Assembly (NCBI RefSeq): GCF_003336665.1
Contig: NZ_QPIJ01000018.1
Span: 1-61,425, forward strand
DNA from: Vreelandella rituensis
GTDB lineage: Bacteria > Pseudomonadota > Gammaproteobacteria > Pseudomonadales > Halomonadaceae
Direction of reading: 5' to 3'
DNA length: 61,425 nt
The notes beneath the pieces were generated by a model that was given only the letters and a program-made list of their open reading frames with translations, was not told where the DNA came from and did no database searches. This document shows positions 19,525-29,169 of this stretch, piece after piece. Made by a program: the position numbers and the translations under genes. The number at the start of each line of letters is the position of its first letter. Position 1 is the stretch's first letter.

Positions 19525-20322
19525 ATGCCCGACTCAGCTACGTCATCTCGTATCGTTCCGGATGTGGATCAAAGTCTGACAGGTCGGCACCTACGGCCTC
19601 GCCGTGGCCCGAGCTTGTGGCCAATATGGCTGATGATATGTCTGCTGCTGGTGGCGGTAGCAGGCGCGGGAGCGGTGGCGTGGTATGAGCGGGAGCGTTT
19701 GTTACAGGAAATGAACCGCTTGAGTGGAGAGATCTCCAACATGCATGCCCGACTTGATTCGGGCGATGGAGATACTGAGGATACCTTGAGCTTTCTTCAA
19801 GCCCAGGTGGTTACGCTGTTTCAAGAACAGGAGCAACTGGCTGAGACGATATCGGGCACTCGCCAGGAACTGTATGCATTTCTGACCGACAGTGATGAGC
19901 TGGTATCGGCTGAATCACTGGATACGCTAGACCAGCAACTCGAGCGTTTGCGTGAGAATGCCCAAGTTCGGGATAGCCAGCTGGCAGCCATCCATGTCTC
20001 ACTCGATGCCCTCGAACGAGCGGGGGTTGAAGGCAGGCAGCGCTTGGTGGAGGAGGTGACGCATCTGGAACAGTTGCTGGATAGCCGATCTCAGCTCATC
20101 GAAGAAGAAATGACCGCCCTGCAGGAGTCGTTGACGACAAGACAAACGGCTCTCGAAGAAAGCATGACGCAACGTCTGGATGCACTCGATCAGGCGTTAG
20201 CTGAGGTGGATGCCGGCTTGGATGAAGAGTTGGTACAACGTATCGATACGCTGGAATCCGAAGTGCGGCAGGTACGTCAGGCACAGCTGGCCTTTAGTGC
20301 CCAACTGGAAATGCTACGCTGA
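19525..20322 (+). CDS. Membrane-anchored coiled-coil protein of unknown function
   Basis: I do not recognise this 265-residue protein. A basic stretch (RHLRPRRGP) is followed by one membrane helix at about 31-53, and the remainder (about 55-265) is predicted helical coiled coil rich in Glu, Gln, Leu and Arg, probably on the periplasmic side. There is no cysteine. It starts 15 bp after the dehydrogenase homologue and about 50 bp before tamA, so it belongs to the same transcription unit. A structural or scaffolding role at the inner membrane is a guess from shape only. Confidence 0.8.
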   Translation: MPDSATSSRIVPDVDQSLTGRHLRPRRGPSLWPIWLMICLLLVAVAGAGAVAWYERERLLQEMNRLSGEISNMHARLDSGDGDTEDTLSFLQAQVVTLFQEQEQLAETISGTRQELYAFLTDSDELVSAESLDTLDQQLERLRENAQVRDSQLAAIHVSLDALERAGVEGRQRLVEEVTHLEQLLDSRSQLIEEEMTALQESLTTRQTALEESMTQRLDALDQALAEVDAGLDEELVQRIDTLESEVRQVRQAQLAFSAQLEMLR

Positions 20323-20372
20323 GCTAGCTTGTTCAGGATGGGTTTCAATCCTTGCGTCGGGAAGATGACAGT

Positions 20373-22223
20373 ATGCCAACACAACGTCAGCGACTATCAC
20401 GTTGGGGGAAAGGTTCCCTTCTGGTGGCGAGTGCCGTTCTGATAAGTCTTCCAGCATGGGCACTGAATGCTCGAATTGAAGGCATCGAAGGTGACGTTGA
20501 AAAAAACGTGCGCCTGTATCTCAGTGACGTAGACGCAGAGCAGTACACCGAGGCCCGGTTGAAAGGTGAGATTCAACGCCGTGTGCGTGAAGCCATGCGG
20601 GTGTATGGATATTACGAACCAGAAATCGCTATCGAACAGCTGGAAGAAGAGCGTGTTCAAGTCGATATTACTTCAGGCCCCAGGGTGACAATCGAAGTAT
20701 TGGATATCAACCTGCGGGGTGAAGCCGCTGACGATCCGCCCTTCAACGAAGCTGTCGATGGGTTCCCGCTTGAGGTAGGTGATCCTCTTTTTCATTCGCC
20801 CTGGGATCGGCTGCGCGGACAGTTATCCGGCTTGGCCCTGGAGCGTGGCTATTTCGATTGGGCGTTCACTGACCGCCGTATGGAAGTGCGCCCCTTCGAG
20901 CAAAGTGCCCGCCTATACATGGACTTTGATAGCGGCCCACGCTACCAATTCGGCAATGTGCGTATTATTGGCAGCCATATCGAACCAGAAAAGCTGCAGC
21001 GAATGCAGCCGTTTACGACCGGGGAGCCGTATGAGGCTCAGGCGTTGGCACGCTATAACCAACAGTTGGCACAAACCGGCTGGTTTGAATCGGTCATGGT
21101 CCGGCCCAGGCTACAAACGGCGCAGGAACTTCTCATTTTCGAGCCTGATCCCGACCCCTGGTTTCTTGAGGCGACCGGCACCATGCAGCGCCAGCCACAG
21201 CTGAGTATGGCAGCGCTCACCAGCGCCATCAGCCTGTATCAACCCAAAGGCAATCGTTTGCCGTTGGATGTCACTGTTACACCTGCGGATCGCCATCAGT
21301 TTGAAGTGGGTATTGGCTACGCCACGGATGTGGGGCCACGCCTGGGTCTTGGCTGGAGACAACCCTGGATCAACCGGTTAGGTCACAGCCTTGACCACGA
21401 CCTTTACATTTCCGCACCGGAACAACGTTTTACCGGCACCTACAATATTCCCTTGGAAGATCCAGTTCGCGATAATTACCGTTTGCAGTACGGGATTCGT
21501 AATGAGGATGACAATGACACCCGCACCTTGGAAAGCACGGTGGAAGTCGCCAGGCGGTGGGAGTTCGAAAACCGTTGGGTGCAGACCCTGTATTTTCGGG
21601 CCACCTTCGAAGACTTTACCCAGGGTGGAGAAGCAAACCAGGTTTGGATTTTTTATCCTGGCATCCAATGGTCGCGTACTCGCACGCGTACTCAACGCTT
21701 TCCCACTTGGGGCGATCGCCAGCAGTTGTCTCTGGAATATTCGGATACAGCCTGGGGGTCCGATGCTCAATTTGGCCGTCTGACCGCCGATACTCAGTGG
21801 ATACGGATGCTGGGTAACGACAACCGATTTGTCGGGCGTGCAAGTCTTGGTGCCATTGCCACCGATGATTTTGATCAGTTACCGCCTTCACTGCGCTTTT
21901 TCGCTGGAGGTGATCGTAGTGTGCGTGGTTATTCATTTGATAGTTTATCGCCCGTCAATGAAGAAGGGCGCCTGCGTGGTGGACAACAAAAACTCACCGC
22001 TAGTGTCGAATATCAGCGTCGTGTTACTGGCGATTGGTGGGGCGCAGCCTTTGTCGATACTGGCGATGCCTTCGATGACTGGACACCGGATTCACTCAAT
22101 ACCGGCGCGGGTCTCGGTGTCCGCTGGGTCTCTCCGGTCGGGCCTATTCGGCTCGATGTCGCCCACCCCTTCGATAATGAAGATGACTGGCGGCTGCACT
22201 TTTCTATCGGACCGGAATTCTAG
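20373..22223 (+). CDS. tamA: Outer-membrane assembly protein TamA
   Basis: TamA is the Omp85-family half of the translocation and assembly module that inserts outer-membrane proteins and is linked to phospholipid transport. The signal peptide ends near LPAWA. Three POTRA domains fill about residues 25-270, then a 16-strand barrel follows with the conserved lid-lock motif DRSVRGYSF and a C-terminal Phe. I use ATG 20373 (616 aa) instead of TTG 20352, which adds seven residues. tamB follows after 81 bp. Confidence 0.94.
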   Translation: MPTQRQRLSRWGKGSLLVASAVLISLPAWALNARIEGIEGDVEKNVRLYLSDVDAEQYTEARLKGEIQRRVREAMRVYGYYEPEIAIEQLEEERVQVDITSGPRVTIEVLDINLRGEAADDPPFNEAVDGFPLEVGDPLFHSPWDRLRGQLSGLALERGYFDWAFTDRRMEVRPFEQSARLYMDFDSGPRYQFGNVRIIGSHIEPEKLQRMQPFTTGEPYEAQALARYNQQLAQTGWFESVMVRPRLQTAQELLIFEPDPDPWFLEATGTMQRQPQLSMAALTSAISLYQPKGNRLPLDVTVTPADRHQFEVGIGYATDVGPRLGLGWRQPWINRLGHSLDHDLYISAPEQRFTGTYNIPLEDPVRDNYRLQYGIRNEDDNDTRTLESTVEVARRWEFENRWVQTLYFRATFEDFTQGGEANQVWIFYPGIQWSRTRTRTQRFPTWGDRQQLSLEYSDTAWGSDAQFGRLTADTQWIRMLGNDNRFVGRASLGAIATDDFDQLPPSLRFFAGGDRSVRGYSFDSLSPVNEEGRLRGGQQKLTASVEYQRRVTGDWWGAAFVDTGDAFDDWTPDSLNTGAGLGVRWVSPVGPIRLDVAHPFDNEDDWRLHFSIGPEF

Positions 22224-22304
22224 AGATGATTTCACAAGCTGCCTGCGCTCGCTCTGGCCGACGTTCCCCGCCAATATCCCATACAGAATCCAGGAGACTC
22301 TCTG

Positions 22305-25300
22305 TTGACGCAAGCCTCACAAAGCACCACGACTCGTCATTTCCTCTCGCCGTCGCGTCGCTGGGTGCTATTTGGATGGAGCCTTTTACGCCTGGTTGTC
22401 GTTTTTCCGCTGTGGTTGATCGGGCTAGTCATGCTTCTATCAGGCCTTGCATTATCTCCTTGGGGGATGGGTTTTTTACTCTCTCAAGGTGAGCAAAGAG
22501 GGTTGTATACCCTGGAGCATCACGAAGGTGATTTATTCACTCACTTGGTGTTGGAAGGGTTTTCTCTGGAAACCGGCAGTGCCCAGGTGGATGTCTCTCG
22601 GTTCGAACTGGAGTGGGCGGACGACTGCCTGCTTTCCGGGCGGCTATGTATTGATCGACTGTATATCGAGGGCGCGGATGTTCGGCTGCTACCGGCCGAT
22701 GACGCTGAGGAAGCGCCTCAAATAGAAACCGGTGATATCGAGCTTCCCGATATTGAATTTCCCTTCCCGATCGAGCTGCGTGCCCTTGAGCTTGAAAACG
22801 TTGCGTTGCATTTAGCCGACGGCAAACGCTTTCGCTGGAAGCATTTTTCTTCCGGTGCCATTGCTGAAGACAACCAGCTTCAGTTGCTGCCCACCAAACT
22901 GATTGAGCCCCGGCTTTATTTGCCGCCGTCTCCGGGCATATTGCTGACGGAGCACACCGACACTCCCCTTGACGCCCAAGCCATCAATGCCGCTATTGCG
23001 CTGCATCAGCCCGAAAAGGTGAGCGTCGCTGAAGAACCGCCACTTCAAGAAATTGAAGATACGTTGGAAAAGCGTGCCCGCCTGGCGTTACCCGAGATTA
23101 CCTTGCCTCTGGAAATCCAGATTCCAGACCTCAGTATCGACGACTTCCAGGTGGAAGGGGCCGTGGCGTATACCGTGAACCATCTAGCGCTCAGCGCAAT
23201 GGCACGACGCCAGGAAATAGAAGTGCAGCGCCTGAATGTCATCACTCCCGATGCCGAGGCCACTCTGGAAACGTCGGCAACCTTGAGTGAAAACTATCCG
23301 CTGAATGCTACCCTCAACGTGAAACTCAACAATGAGGGAGGATTGCTTGAAGACTATCCGGCCCTGGTAGGCCAGCAGATTGAATTGCACCTGGATGGCT
23401 CTTTGTCGGCTCTGCAAGTAGCCCTTGACACTAGGGGGGCGCTGAACACCACTTTGCGTGGAAAGGTGGATGTTCTCGCCCCCGAGATACCATTCCAACT
23501 GAATATTGCAAGCGAGCGCCTGCAATGGCCATTGCAACAAGATGAAGCTACTGCTGAAAGCCCACCTTACGTAGTGGAATCTCTGGTAGCCAATCTGAAC
23601 GGCAGTTTGACCGATTATCGGGTCGGACTATCGCTGATTGCCAAAGGACCGCAAGTGCCTCGTACCCGTGTGGCCTTGACCGGCGAAGGCGACCTTGAAC
23701 ATTTTCGCTGGACGCCTTTGTCACTCACGCTCGACGAGGGCTCGCTGGTCAGTCATGGGCGCATAGACTGGCTCGATACTCTGCAAGTGCAAGCCCGGCT
23801 GCGTCTGGATCAACTCGACCCTTCCCTTTTCATGGAGGAACTGGAAGGGCGGTTGAACGGAGACCTGGAGCTGGCTTTCGTGCAGCAGGATAACGACTGG
23901 ACGGTTTCAATTCCTACCCTTTCCATTGATGGACACTTACAGGATTACCCTCTTTCCCTGCAGGCCGCTCTTGAAGCGGACAGTGACTTACGGGTGCAAC
24001 TCGAGCGCTTTGACTTTGCGCAGGGCGAAAATCGCTTGCAGGCCTCCGGGCTGGTCAGTGAGCAACAAATGGATGTGAATGCAGACATTGATCTGCGCCA
24101 GCTGGAAAGTCTTCATCCCGAGCTTGCCGGGCTGTTGACCGGCAACGTACAGGCTCAAGGTAGCCTGTCACAGCCCAATGTGACCATGGCCCTGCGCGGC
24201 AGCGACTTGCGCTTTGCCGAAAATAATCTGGAAACACTGTCTTTGGAAGGCCGAATACAAGGAGTGGATGATCCGGACATTGATCTACAGCTGGATATCC
24301 AGAACTTGAATGCTGTCGGCCAGCGCCTGGAAATGCTTGCCTTGAGCCTGCAAGGACGGGTTTCGGATCACCGCCTGCGTCTTGAGACTCAAGGTGGCCC
24401 CAATGCCGCTTTTTCAAGGGCTCAACTCGCCTTGGATGGGCGTTTCAATCAACAGGCCGGACGTTATCAAGGTGACTTGAACTTGCTCGAAGTCGATGCC
24501 GAGGTTGGCGACATCCGCCTGGATCGTGAAGTAGCGGTGGATTACGACCTCAATAACGGCCAGGCTCAGTTGTCGCCATTTTGTCTACGCCGGCAACAAG
24601 GCGGCGTGCTTTGCCTCGACCAACCGCTAGAGGCTTCCGTCGAGCAAGGCCAGGCCAACCTGACGCTTCGCGACGTTCCCATGGAAATGCTGGAGATGGG
24701 GTTGCCCGAAGGCTGGCAGCTGGAAGGCGAGACCACAGCTGATGCACTGGCTACCTGGGGTCAGGGTGGAACCCAGTGGCAAGCGGATGTACGCCTGATA
24801 AGTGAGTTGGCGATTACCGCGCTGAATGAGTTTGGCCAACCGGTCTCATTACCCCGCACGCGGCTTGATACACGGGTGGAAGCCACACAAACCCAGGCTA
24901 CTGTGGAGGCCACGTTAACCTTGGCGGATGCTGGTGAAGTAGGCCTGAATCTCACCATTGATGAGCCTATCGGTGAAGGTCGGCTGACCGGGGTGATCAG
25001 GGCTCGTGATATAACCTTACGGCCCTATCGCAGTCTGGTCGCCGGTATGGAGGTACTCGAAGGGAATTTGGGTGGTGAAATTCAGCTCAGTGGTACCACA
25101 ACAGCGCCTGATTTACAGGGCCGTCTACGCTTGCAGGGTATCCAGGCGAGTGGCATGGATATTCCAGTGGAAGTCGAGGATGGCAATATTGAAGTACGTC
25201 TGGAAGGTGAGCGAGGCGATATCAACGGATTTTTGGCTGCCGAACGCGGACGCCTGGAAATTACCGGTGATGCCTATTGGCCGGGGGGCAATGAATGGCG

Positions 25301-26357
25301 TATTGGCGTGGATCTGAGTGCTGTGGAATCTCCGCTGTTGGTGGTACTGCCTGAGTTAGGTCGTCTGGAAGCCGCCCCCGACCTGCGTATCCGGGTGACC
25401 TCGGACCTGCTTCAAGTGCGAGGCAATGTGGATATTCCCTGGGCACGCCTGGAGGTGGGTGATATTCCCGCCTCGGCGATTTCTCCGAGCCAGGATGAGA
25501 TCATCATTACTCAGCGTGATGAACGCGAAGCCGAGCTGGCAGCGCAGCGCGCGGCAGCAGCCTCAACCCGCAATGAGGGCCCCGATGCTTCCGAAGAACT
25601 GGCACAGACAGGTATCATGCTGGATGTATTGATCACATTGAGCCTGGGGCCGGATATGATGATTTCTGCCTATGGGCTTGAGTCCGGCTTGTCGGGAACC
25701 TTGGAAGTTCGCCAGGAGAGCGGGGCACTTCAACTGTTCGGTGATGTCAATCTTGTCGATGGCCGTTTTAAGGCGTTTGGTCAAGACCTGTTGATTCGCC
25801 GTGGGACGTTGTTGTTCAGTGGCCCACCGGATCTTCCTATACTGGATTTCGAGGCAATTCGCAATCCAGATACCACTCAGGATAATGTTATCGCAGGGCT
25901 GCGTGTTTCCGGGAGTGCGGAAGAGCCGAACGTTTCGATTTTCTCGGAACCGGCCATGAATGAAACGCGAGCACTTTCCTACCTGTTGCGAGGGCGCCCC
26001 CCGGAAGGTGATGGTGGCAGTTTAGAAGGGGCGTTGGTGACAGGGCTGATCGGCATGTCGCTAGGTCGCACGGGCAGTGCCGTCGGGTCGATTGGCGAGT
26101 CTTTCGGGGTGGATGATCTGACCTTGGAAACTACTGGTGCCGGTGACGAAAGCCAGATCGCAGTCAGCGGCCAATTGACCGACGACTTGCGTATCAGCTA
26201 CGGGGTGGGAATCTTCTCGCCGATTGCCGAGCTGACACTGCGTTATACGCTCTGGCGTAATTTATATGTTCAGGTGGTCTCCGGCGCCAATCAGGCAGTG
26301 GATCTGGTCTACACCTTTTCTCGCTCGGGAGATCCTGAGATTATCGAGCAACGTTAA
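22305..26357 (+). CDS. tamB: Translocation and assembly module subunit TamB
   Basis: TamB is the inner-membrane-anchored, periplasm-spanning partner of TamA and an AsmA-like bridge for phospholipids. The 1350-residue protein has one N-terminal hydrophobic helix at about 27-55 and a long run of beta-repeats. It ends with the DUF490 domain (about 1000-1350), which includes the FGDVNLVDGRFKAFGQDLLI and SYLLRGRPP segments. The start is TTG 22305, supported by AGGAG just upstream. It ends the galU-to-tamB unit. Confidence 0.94.
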   Translation: MTQASQSTTTRHFLSPSRRWVLFGWSLLRLVVVFPLWLIGLVMLLSGLALSPWGMGFLLSQGEQRGLYTLEHHEGDLFTHLVLEGFSLETGSAQVDVSRFELEWADDCLLSGRLCIDRLYIEGADVRLLPADDAEEAPQIETGDIELPDIEFPFPIELRALELENVALHLADGKRFRWKHFSSGAIAEDNQLQLLPTKLIEPRLYLPPSPGILLTEHTDTPLDAQAINAAIALHQPEKVSVAEEPPLQEIEDTLEKRARLALPEITLPLEIQIPDLSIDDFQVEGAVAYTVNHLALSAMARRQEIEVQRLNVITPDAEATLETSATLSENYPLNATLNVKLNNEGGLLEDYPALVGQQIELHLDGSLSALQVALDTRGALNTTLRGKVDVLAPEIPFQLNIASERLQWPLQQDEATAESPPYVVESLVANLNGSLTDYRVGLSLIAKGPQVPRTRVALTGEGDLEHFRWTPLSLTLDEGSLVSHGRIDWLDTLQVQARLRLDQLDPSLFMEELEGRLNGDLELAFVQQDNDWTVSIPTLSIDGHLQDYPLSLQAALEADSDLRVQLERFDFAQGENRLQASGLVSEQQMDVNADIDLRQLESLHPELAGLLTGNVQAQGSLSQPNVTMALRGSDLRFAENNLETLSLEGRIQGVDDPDIDLQLDIQNLNAVGQRLEMLALSLQGRVSDHRLRLETQGGPNAAFSRAQLALDGRFNQQAGRYQGDLNLLEVDAEVGDIRLDREVAVDYDLNNGQAQLSPFCLRRQQGGVLCLDQPLEASVEQGQANLTLRDVPMEMLEMGLPEGWQLEGETTADALATWGQGGTQWQADVRLISELAITALNEFGQPVSLPRTRLDTRVEATQTQATVEATLTLADAGEVGLNLTIDEPIGEGRLTGVIRARDITLRPYRSLVAGMEVLEGNLGGEIQLSGTTTAPDLQGRLRLQGIQASGMDIPVEVEDGNIEVRLEGERGDINGFLAAERGRLEITGDAYWPGGNEWRIGVDLSAVESPLLVVLPELGRLEAAPDLRIRVTSDLLQVRGNVDIPWARLEVGDIPASAISPSQDEIIITQRDEREAELAAQRAAAASTRNEGPDASEELAQTGIMLDVLITLSLGPDMMISAYGLESGLSGTLEVRQESGALQLFGDVNLVDGRFKAFGQDLLIRRGTLLFSGPPDLPILDFEAIRNPDTTQDNVIAGLRVSGSAEEPNVSIFSEPAMNETRALSYLLRGRPPEGDGGSLEGALVTGLIGMSLGRTGSAVGSIGESFGVDDLTLETTGAGDESQIAVSGQLTDDLRISYGVGIFSPIAELTLRYTLWRNLYVQVVSGANQAVDLVYTFSRSGDPEIIEQR

Positions 26358-26379
26358 CTGACGACGACACTTCACCCCC

Positions 26380-26446
26380 GATGTACTTGATAGATGCACT
26401 TGAGAAATACACCTGAAAAGTGTGTCTGAAAAAAACGTTCCTGAAA
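26380..26446 (+). repeat. Degenerate 13-bp tandem repeats upstream of msrA
   Basis: Five consecutive units of 13 bp (the last about 15) at 26380, 26393, 26406, 26419 and 26432 share the pattern xxxxxxCTTGA/CCTGAAA. They fill most of the gap between tamB and msrA and end about 14 bp before the msrA ATG. Confidence 0.6.
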
Positions 26447-26459
26447 GAGAGAGATTTCT

Positions 26460-27029
26460 ATGACTACCAATGCCGTGCATACCGTCAACGGACATTCCTT
26501 GACGCCACCGTTCCCTGCCGGGCACGAAGAAATCGTCCTGGGCATGGGCTGCTTTTGGGGGGCTGAACGGCTGTTCTGGCAGTTGCCCGGCGTTTACGTC
26601 ACTGCCGTGGGCTACGCCGGCGGGGTAACGCCCAACCCCACTTATGAAGAAACCTGTAGCGGGCGTACCGGCCATGCTGAAGTAGTGCTGGTGGTATTTG
26701 ATCCTCAACGTCTGAATATCGAAACCTTATTCCAAGTATTTTGGGAAAATCATGATCCCACCCAGGGCAATCGTCAGGGCAACGATATTGGCTCTCAGTA
26801 TCGCTCCGTTATCTATGCCACCACACCAGCACAGCTGGAAGTCGCCGAAGTTAGCCGGCAAGCCTATCAAGAAGCCTTGGGAAAAGCTGGAAAGGGTGAA
26901 ATTACCACTGAAATAGGCATGCTGGACCATTTCTACTACGCCGAGGGATATCATCAGCAATATCTCGATAAAAACCCTGGCGGTTATTGCGGTTTGAAAG
27001 GTACCGGTATCAGCTGTCCGCTCTCTTGA
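26460..27029 (+). CDS. msrA: Peptide methionine-S-sulfoxide reductase MsrA
   Basis: MsrA reduces S-methionine sulfoxide in damaged proteins. The active site is [11 protein letters not shown] with catalytic Cys31, and the family stretches [24 protein letters not shown] and [11 protein letters not shown] follow. Further C-terminal cysteines ([13 protein letters not shown]) are the likely resolving residues. The length is 189 residues. It appears to be transcribed on its own. Confidence 0.96.
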   Translation: MTTNAVHTVNGHSLTPPFPAGHEEIVLGMGCFWGAERLFWQLPGVYVTAVGYAGGVTPNPTYEETCSGRTGHAEVVLVVFDPQRLNIETLFQVFWENHDPTQGNRQGNDIGSQYRSVIYATTPAQLEVAEVSRQAYQEALGKAGKGEITTEIGMLDHFYYAEGYHQQYLDKNPGGYCGLKGTGISCPLS

Positions 27030-27046
27030 TTCTGTTTCATCCGCGT

Positions 27047-27109
27047 ATTCTTTCAATACGCACTTTTTCAGTATTCATTTTTTTCAATGCTCATTTCTTC
27101 AATACTTGG
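27047..27109 (+). repeat. Degenerate 15-16 bp tandem repeats after msrA
   Basis: Four units at about 27047, 27062, 27077 and 27093 share the core TTTTCAATxC. They are AT-rich and T-rich and lie between msrA and the cytochrome gene, where they may also serve as a leader. Confidence 0.55.
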
Positions 27110-27148
27110 CTTTCCCCGTCTCCTTAGATAAAACAGGTGTTTATCCGT

Positions 27149-27655
27149 ATGTCGAAACGCAACGTTATGGCTGTTTCCTGGTTGCTTGCCTCAATCCTGG
27201 GCTTGGGACAGGTAGCCGCCGACTCGACAGCTGCTGTGCCAGAGATGCCCCAGCATGCCGATGAGACACGTTTTACTGATGATCGTGAAGCGGTCATGTG
27301 GCGACAAGAAGAGCTCAAGGATATCGAGAGCCTGATACGTCAACTGCGCTTCGACCTGGTTAACAATCAAGATGCAAGCGTGGCGATCCCTCGACTTGAG
27401 GAGCTGGCTAAAAGGGCCAGTGCGGATAATTTGCTACCAGCGTTCATTGAAGGCACTCATGGGCGCGGCTCGGAAGCCCATCCCTCAATCTGGGAGGAAT
27501 GGGAAGAGTTTGCCGCTGGGTTTGATCATCTTGAAGCACGCATTGATGATTTGATCGAAGCTGCCAACGCAGAAGACTATTCAAACGCGGCAAGGGCAAT
27601 TTCCGATGTGGGTAAGAGCTGCAAGAGCTGCCACCGCGCTTATCGTTACGATTAG
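27149..27655 (+). CDS. Periplasmic cytochrome c'-like protein (class II)
   Basis: The 168-residue protein has a signal peptide (MSKRNVMAVSWLLASILG, cleavage near VAA) and a helical body with one haem c site near the C-terminus, Cys158-x-x-Cys161-His162 (GKSCKSCHRAYR). A C-terminal CxxCH in an all-helical protein is the class II cytochrome c'/c556 layout. Its electron partner is not evident. I use ATG 27149 in preference to GTG 27137. Confidence 0.85.
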   Translation: MSKRNVMAVSWLLASILGLGQVAADSTAAVPEMPQHADETRFTDDREAVMWRQEELKDIESLIRQLRFDLVNNQDASVAIPRLEELAKRASADNLLPAFIEGTHGRGSEAHPSIWEEWEEFAAGFDHLEARIDDLIEAANAEDYSNAARAISDVGKSCKSCHRAYRYD

Positions 27656-27672
27656 ACACTGACTGATAGATA

Positions 27673-27713
27673 CTGTCTGAAAATTCCCTTTGCTTGCCGA
27701 TTTTTTCAGACAG
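27673..27713. terminator. Stem-loop between cytochrome gene and yaeQ
   Basis: CTGTCTGAAAA (27673-27683) pairs perfectly with TTTTCAGACAG (27703-27713) across a 19-nt loop. It lies between two convergent genes and can fold on either strand with an A/T-rich base, which suits a bidirectional terminator. Confidence 0.6.
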
Positions 27714-27744
27714 AATTCATGTCTATATTTGGTTGGCGAGCGTC

Positions 27745-28284
27745 TTATCGGGTAAGGAGGGTAAGCTCCAGCGGGACACTGGTGCTGCCATCCGACAGCC
27801 ATATCTGCTGCTCATTGATGGTGCATTGCAACTGCATGCTACGACTCGTCATTTGGGTCATTTCCTTGAGTGCAGCTTCAGGGATTTCCCAGACTTGCAG
27901 GTTCTTGTAGCGCTTCAGGGCTTTTTCATTTTGCTGCCACCAGATGGGTACGCTGCGTTCACCATAGGCATACACTTTCACCTGTTTAGCTTTTTGGCTG
28001 GCTTTACGCAGCCATTTTTCATCACCTTGTCCAAAAGCCACCCATAACTCGATGTCTCCATGCAGATTCTTTTCAGAAAGCTCGGGCTCGCCTTCATCGC
28101 TGAGATTGCTGGAAAAAGCCAAGTTCTCCGAGGCGTTCAAGGCAAAAGCGAGCAGGCGTACCAGCAAGCGCTCGTCGGTTTCAGAAGGGTGCTGCGCCAA
28201 GGTCAGGTTATGGTCCTGATAGTAATGGCGATCCATATCCGCGATCTGTAGCTGTACCCTGATGACACTGGCTTTTTGCGCCAT
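27745..28284 (-). CDS. yaeQ: YaeQ-family protein
   Basis: This 179-residue protein matches YaeQ in its start (ASVIRVQLQIADMDRHYYQDH), the TDERLLVRLLAFALNA segment and the DIELWVAFGQGDEKWLRKAS region. YaeQ has a restriction-endonuclease-like (PD-(D/E)xK) fold. Its role is unknown, and an older suggestion of transcriptional anti-termination in RfaH mutants is not well supported. It follows the carbonic anhydrase gene on the minus strand, 86 bp downstream. Confidence 0.92.
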   Translation of the reverse strand: MAQKASVIRVQLQIADMDRHYYQDHNLTLAQHPSETDERLLVRLLAFALNASENLAFSSNLSDEGEPELSEKNLHGDIELWVAFGQGDEKWLRKASQKAKQVKVYAYGERSVPIWWQQNEKALKRYKNLQVWEIPEAALKEMTQMTSRSMQLQCTINEQQIWLSDGSTSVPLELTLLTR

Positions 28285-28370
28285 GAATATACCAACGTTA
28301 GTTTTAGATAATTAGTTTTAAGTGAATGCTGGGTACTGGGCAAACTCTCGCTCAACAAGCATAGGGTGAC

Positions 28371-29018
28371 TCAACCTTCGGGATGCAAACGGTCAATGCG
28401 GTAGAGAGTGGCGACTTGATCAAGTCCGCTGACGGTACAGTTGAGATCCTTGACGCGGCCATCGTCCAAACCATACACCCAGCCATGAACTGAAATACTC
28501 TGGCCGCGCTGCCAAGCAAGCTGAAGGATCTTGGTACGGCACAGGCTATTGACCTGAGCTTTGACATTGAGCTCACACATCCGGTCGATCTGATCTTGAA
28601 AAGAGAGGTGAGCCAGAGACTCGCGGTGCCGGTTGTAAAGCTCGCGCACGGAGTGGAGCCAATAGTCCACAACACCGCATTCACCGCCGGTGACGGCGGC
28701 TCTGATGCCCCCGCAGCCATAATGGCCGACAATCATGATATGGCTGACCTTGAGCACATCCACTGCATACTGGACCACGGAAAGCGCGTTCATGTCGGTG
28801 TGGTGCAAGAGATTGGCGACATTGCGGTGAACGAATACTTCACCGGGAGGCAGGGCAATGATCTGATTGGCGGGAACGCGGCTATCCGAACAACCGATCC
28901 ACAGATAATCAGGGTTTTGTTGCCGTGAGAGCCGGGCAAAATAGTCCGGGTCTTCCTCACACATACGCTCAGCCCAACTGCGGTTGTTCTCCAGCAGCGT
29001 GGCAATAGGGTCGGTCAT
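28371..29018 (-). CDS. can: Beta-class carbonic anhydrase
   Basis: The enzyme interconverts CO2 and bicarbonate. Zinc ligands are clear: Cys43 and Asp45 in IGCSDSR, and His99 and Cys102 in VGHYGCGG. The 215-residue protein resembles E. coli Can. I use ATG 29018, since the extension to 29087 is not family-like. It is divergent from glutathione reductase. Confidence 0.94.
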   Translation of the reverse strand: MTDPIATLLENNRSWAERMCEEDPDYFARLSRQQNPDYLWIGCSDSRVPANQIIALPPGEVFVHRNVANLLHHTDMNALSVVQYAVDVLKVSHIMIVGHYGCGGIRAAVTGGECGVVDYWLHSVRELYNRHRESLAHLSFQDQIDRMCELNVKAQVNSLCRTKILQLAWQRGQSISVHGWVYGLDDGRVKDLNCTVSGLDQVATLYRIDRLHPEG

Positions 29019-29169
29019 AATGATTCCATGAGTCAGGGAGATAAAAAATAGCCAGGCTTTTTTAACCTTCTGCGTGAATGGGGTCAATATTGCATGCTTG
29101 ACGGAAGGGAAACAGCGGTAGATAAAATCAACTCAATAGATGCAATGAATAAAGATATAGGAGAGTGGT

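Noticed and set aside
22226..22492. Small frame between tamA and tamB
   Set aside because: It runs into tamB out of frame and has no independent support.
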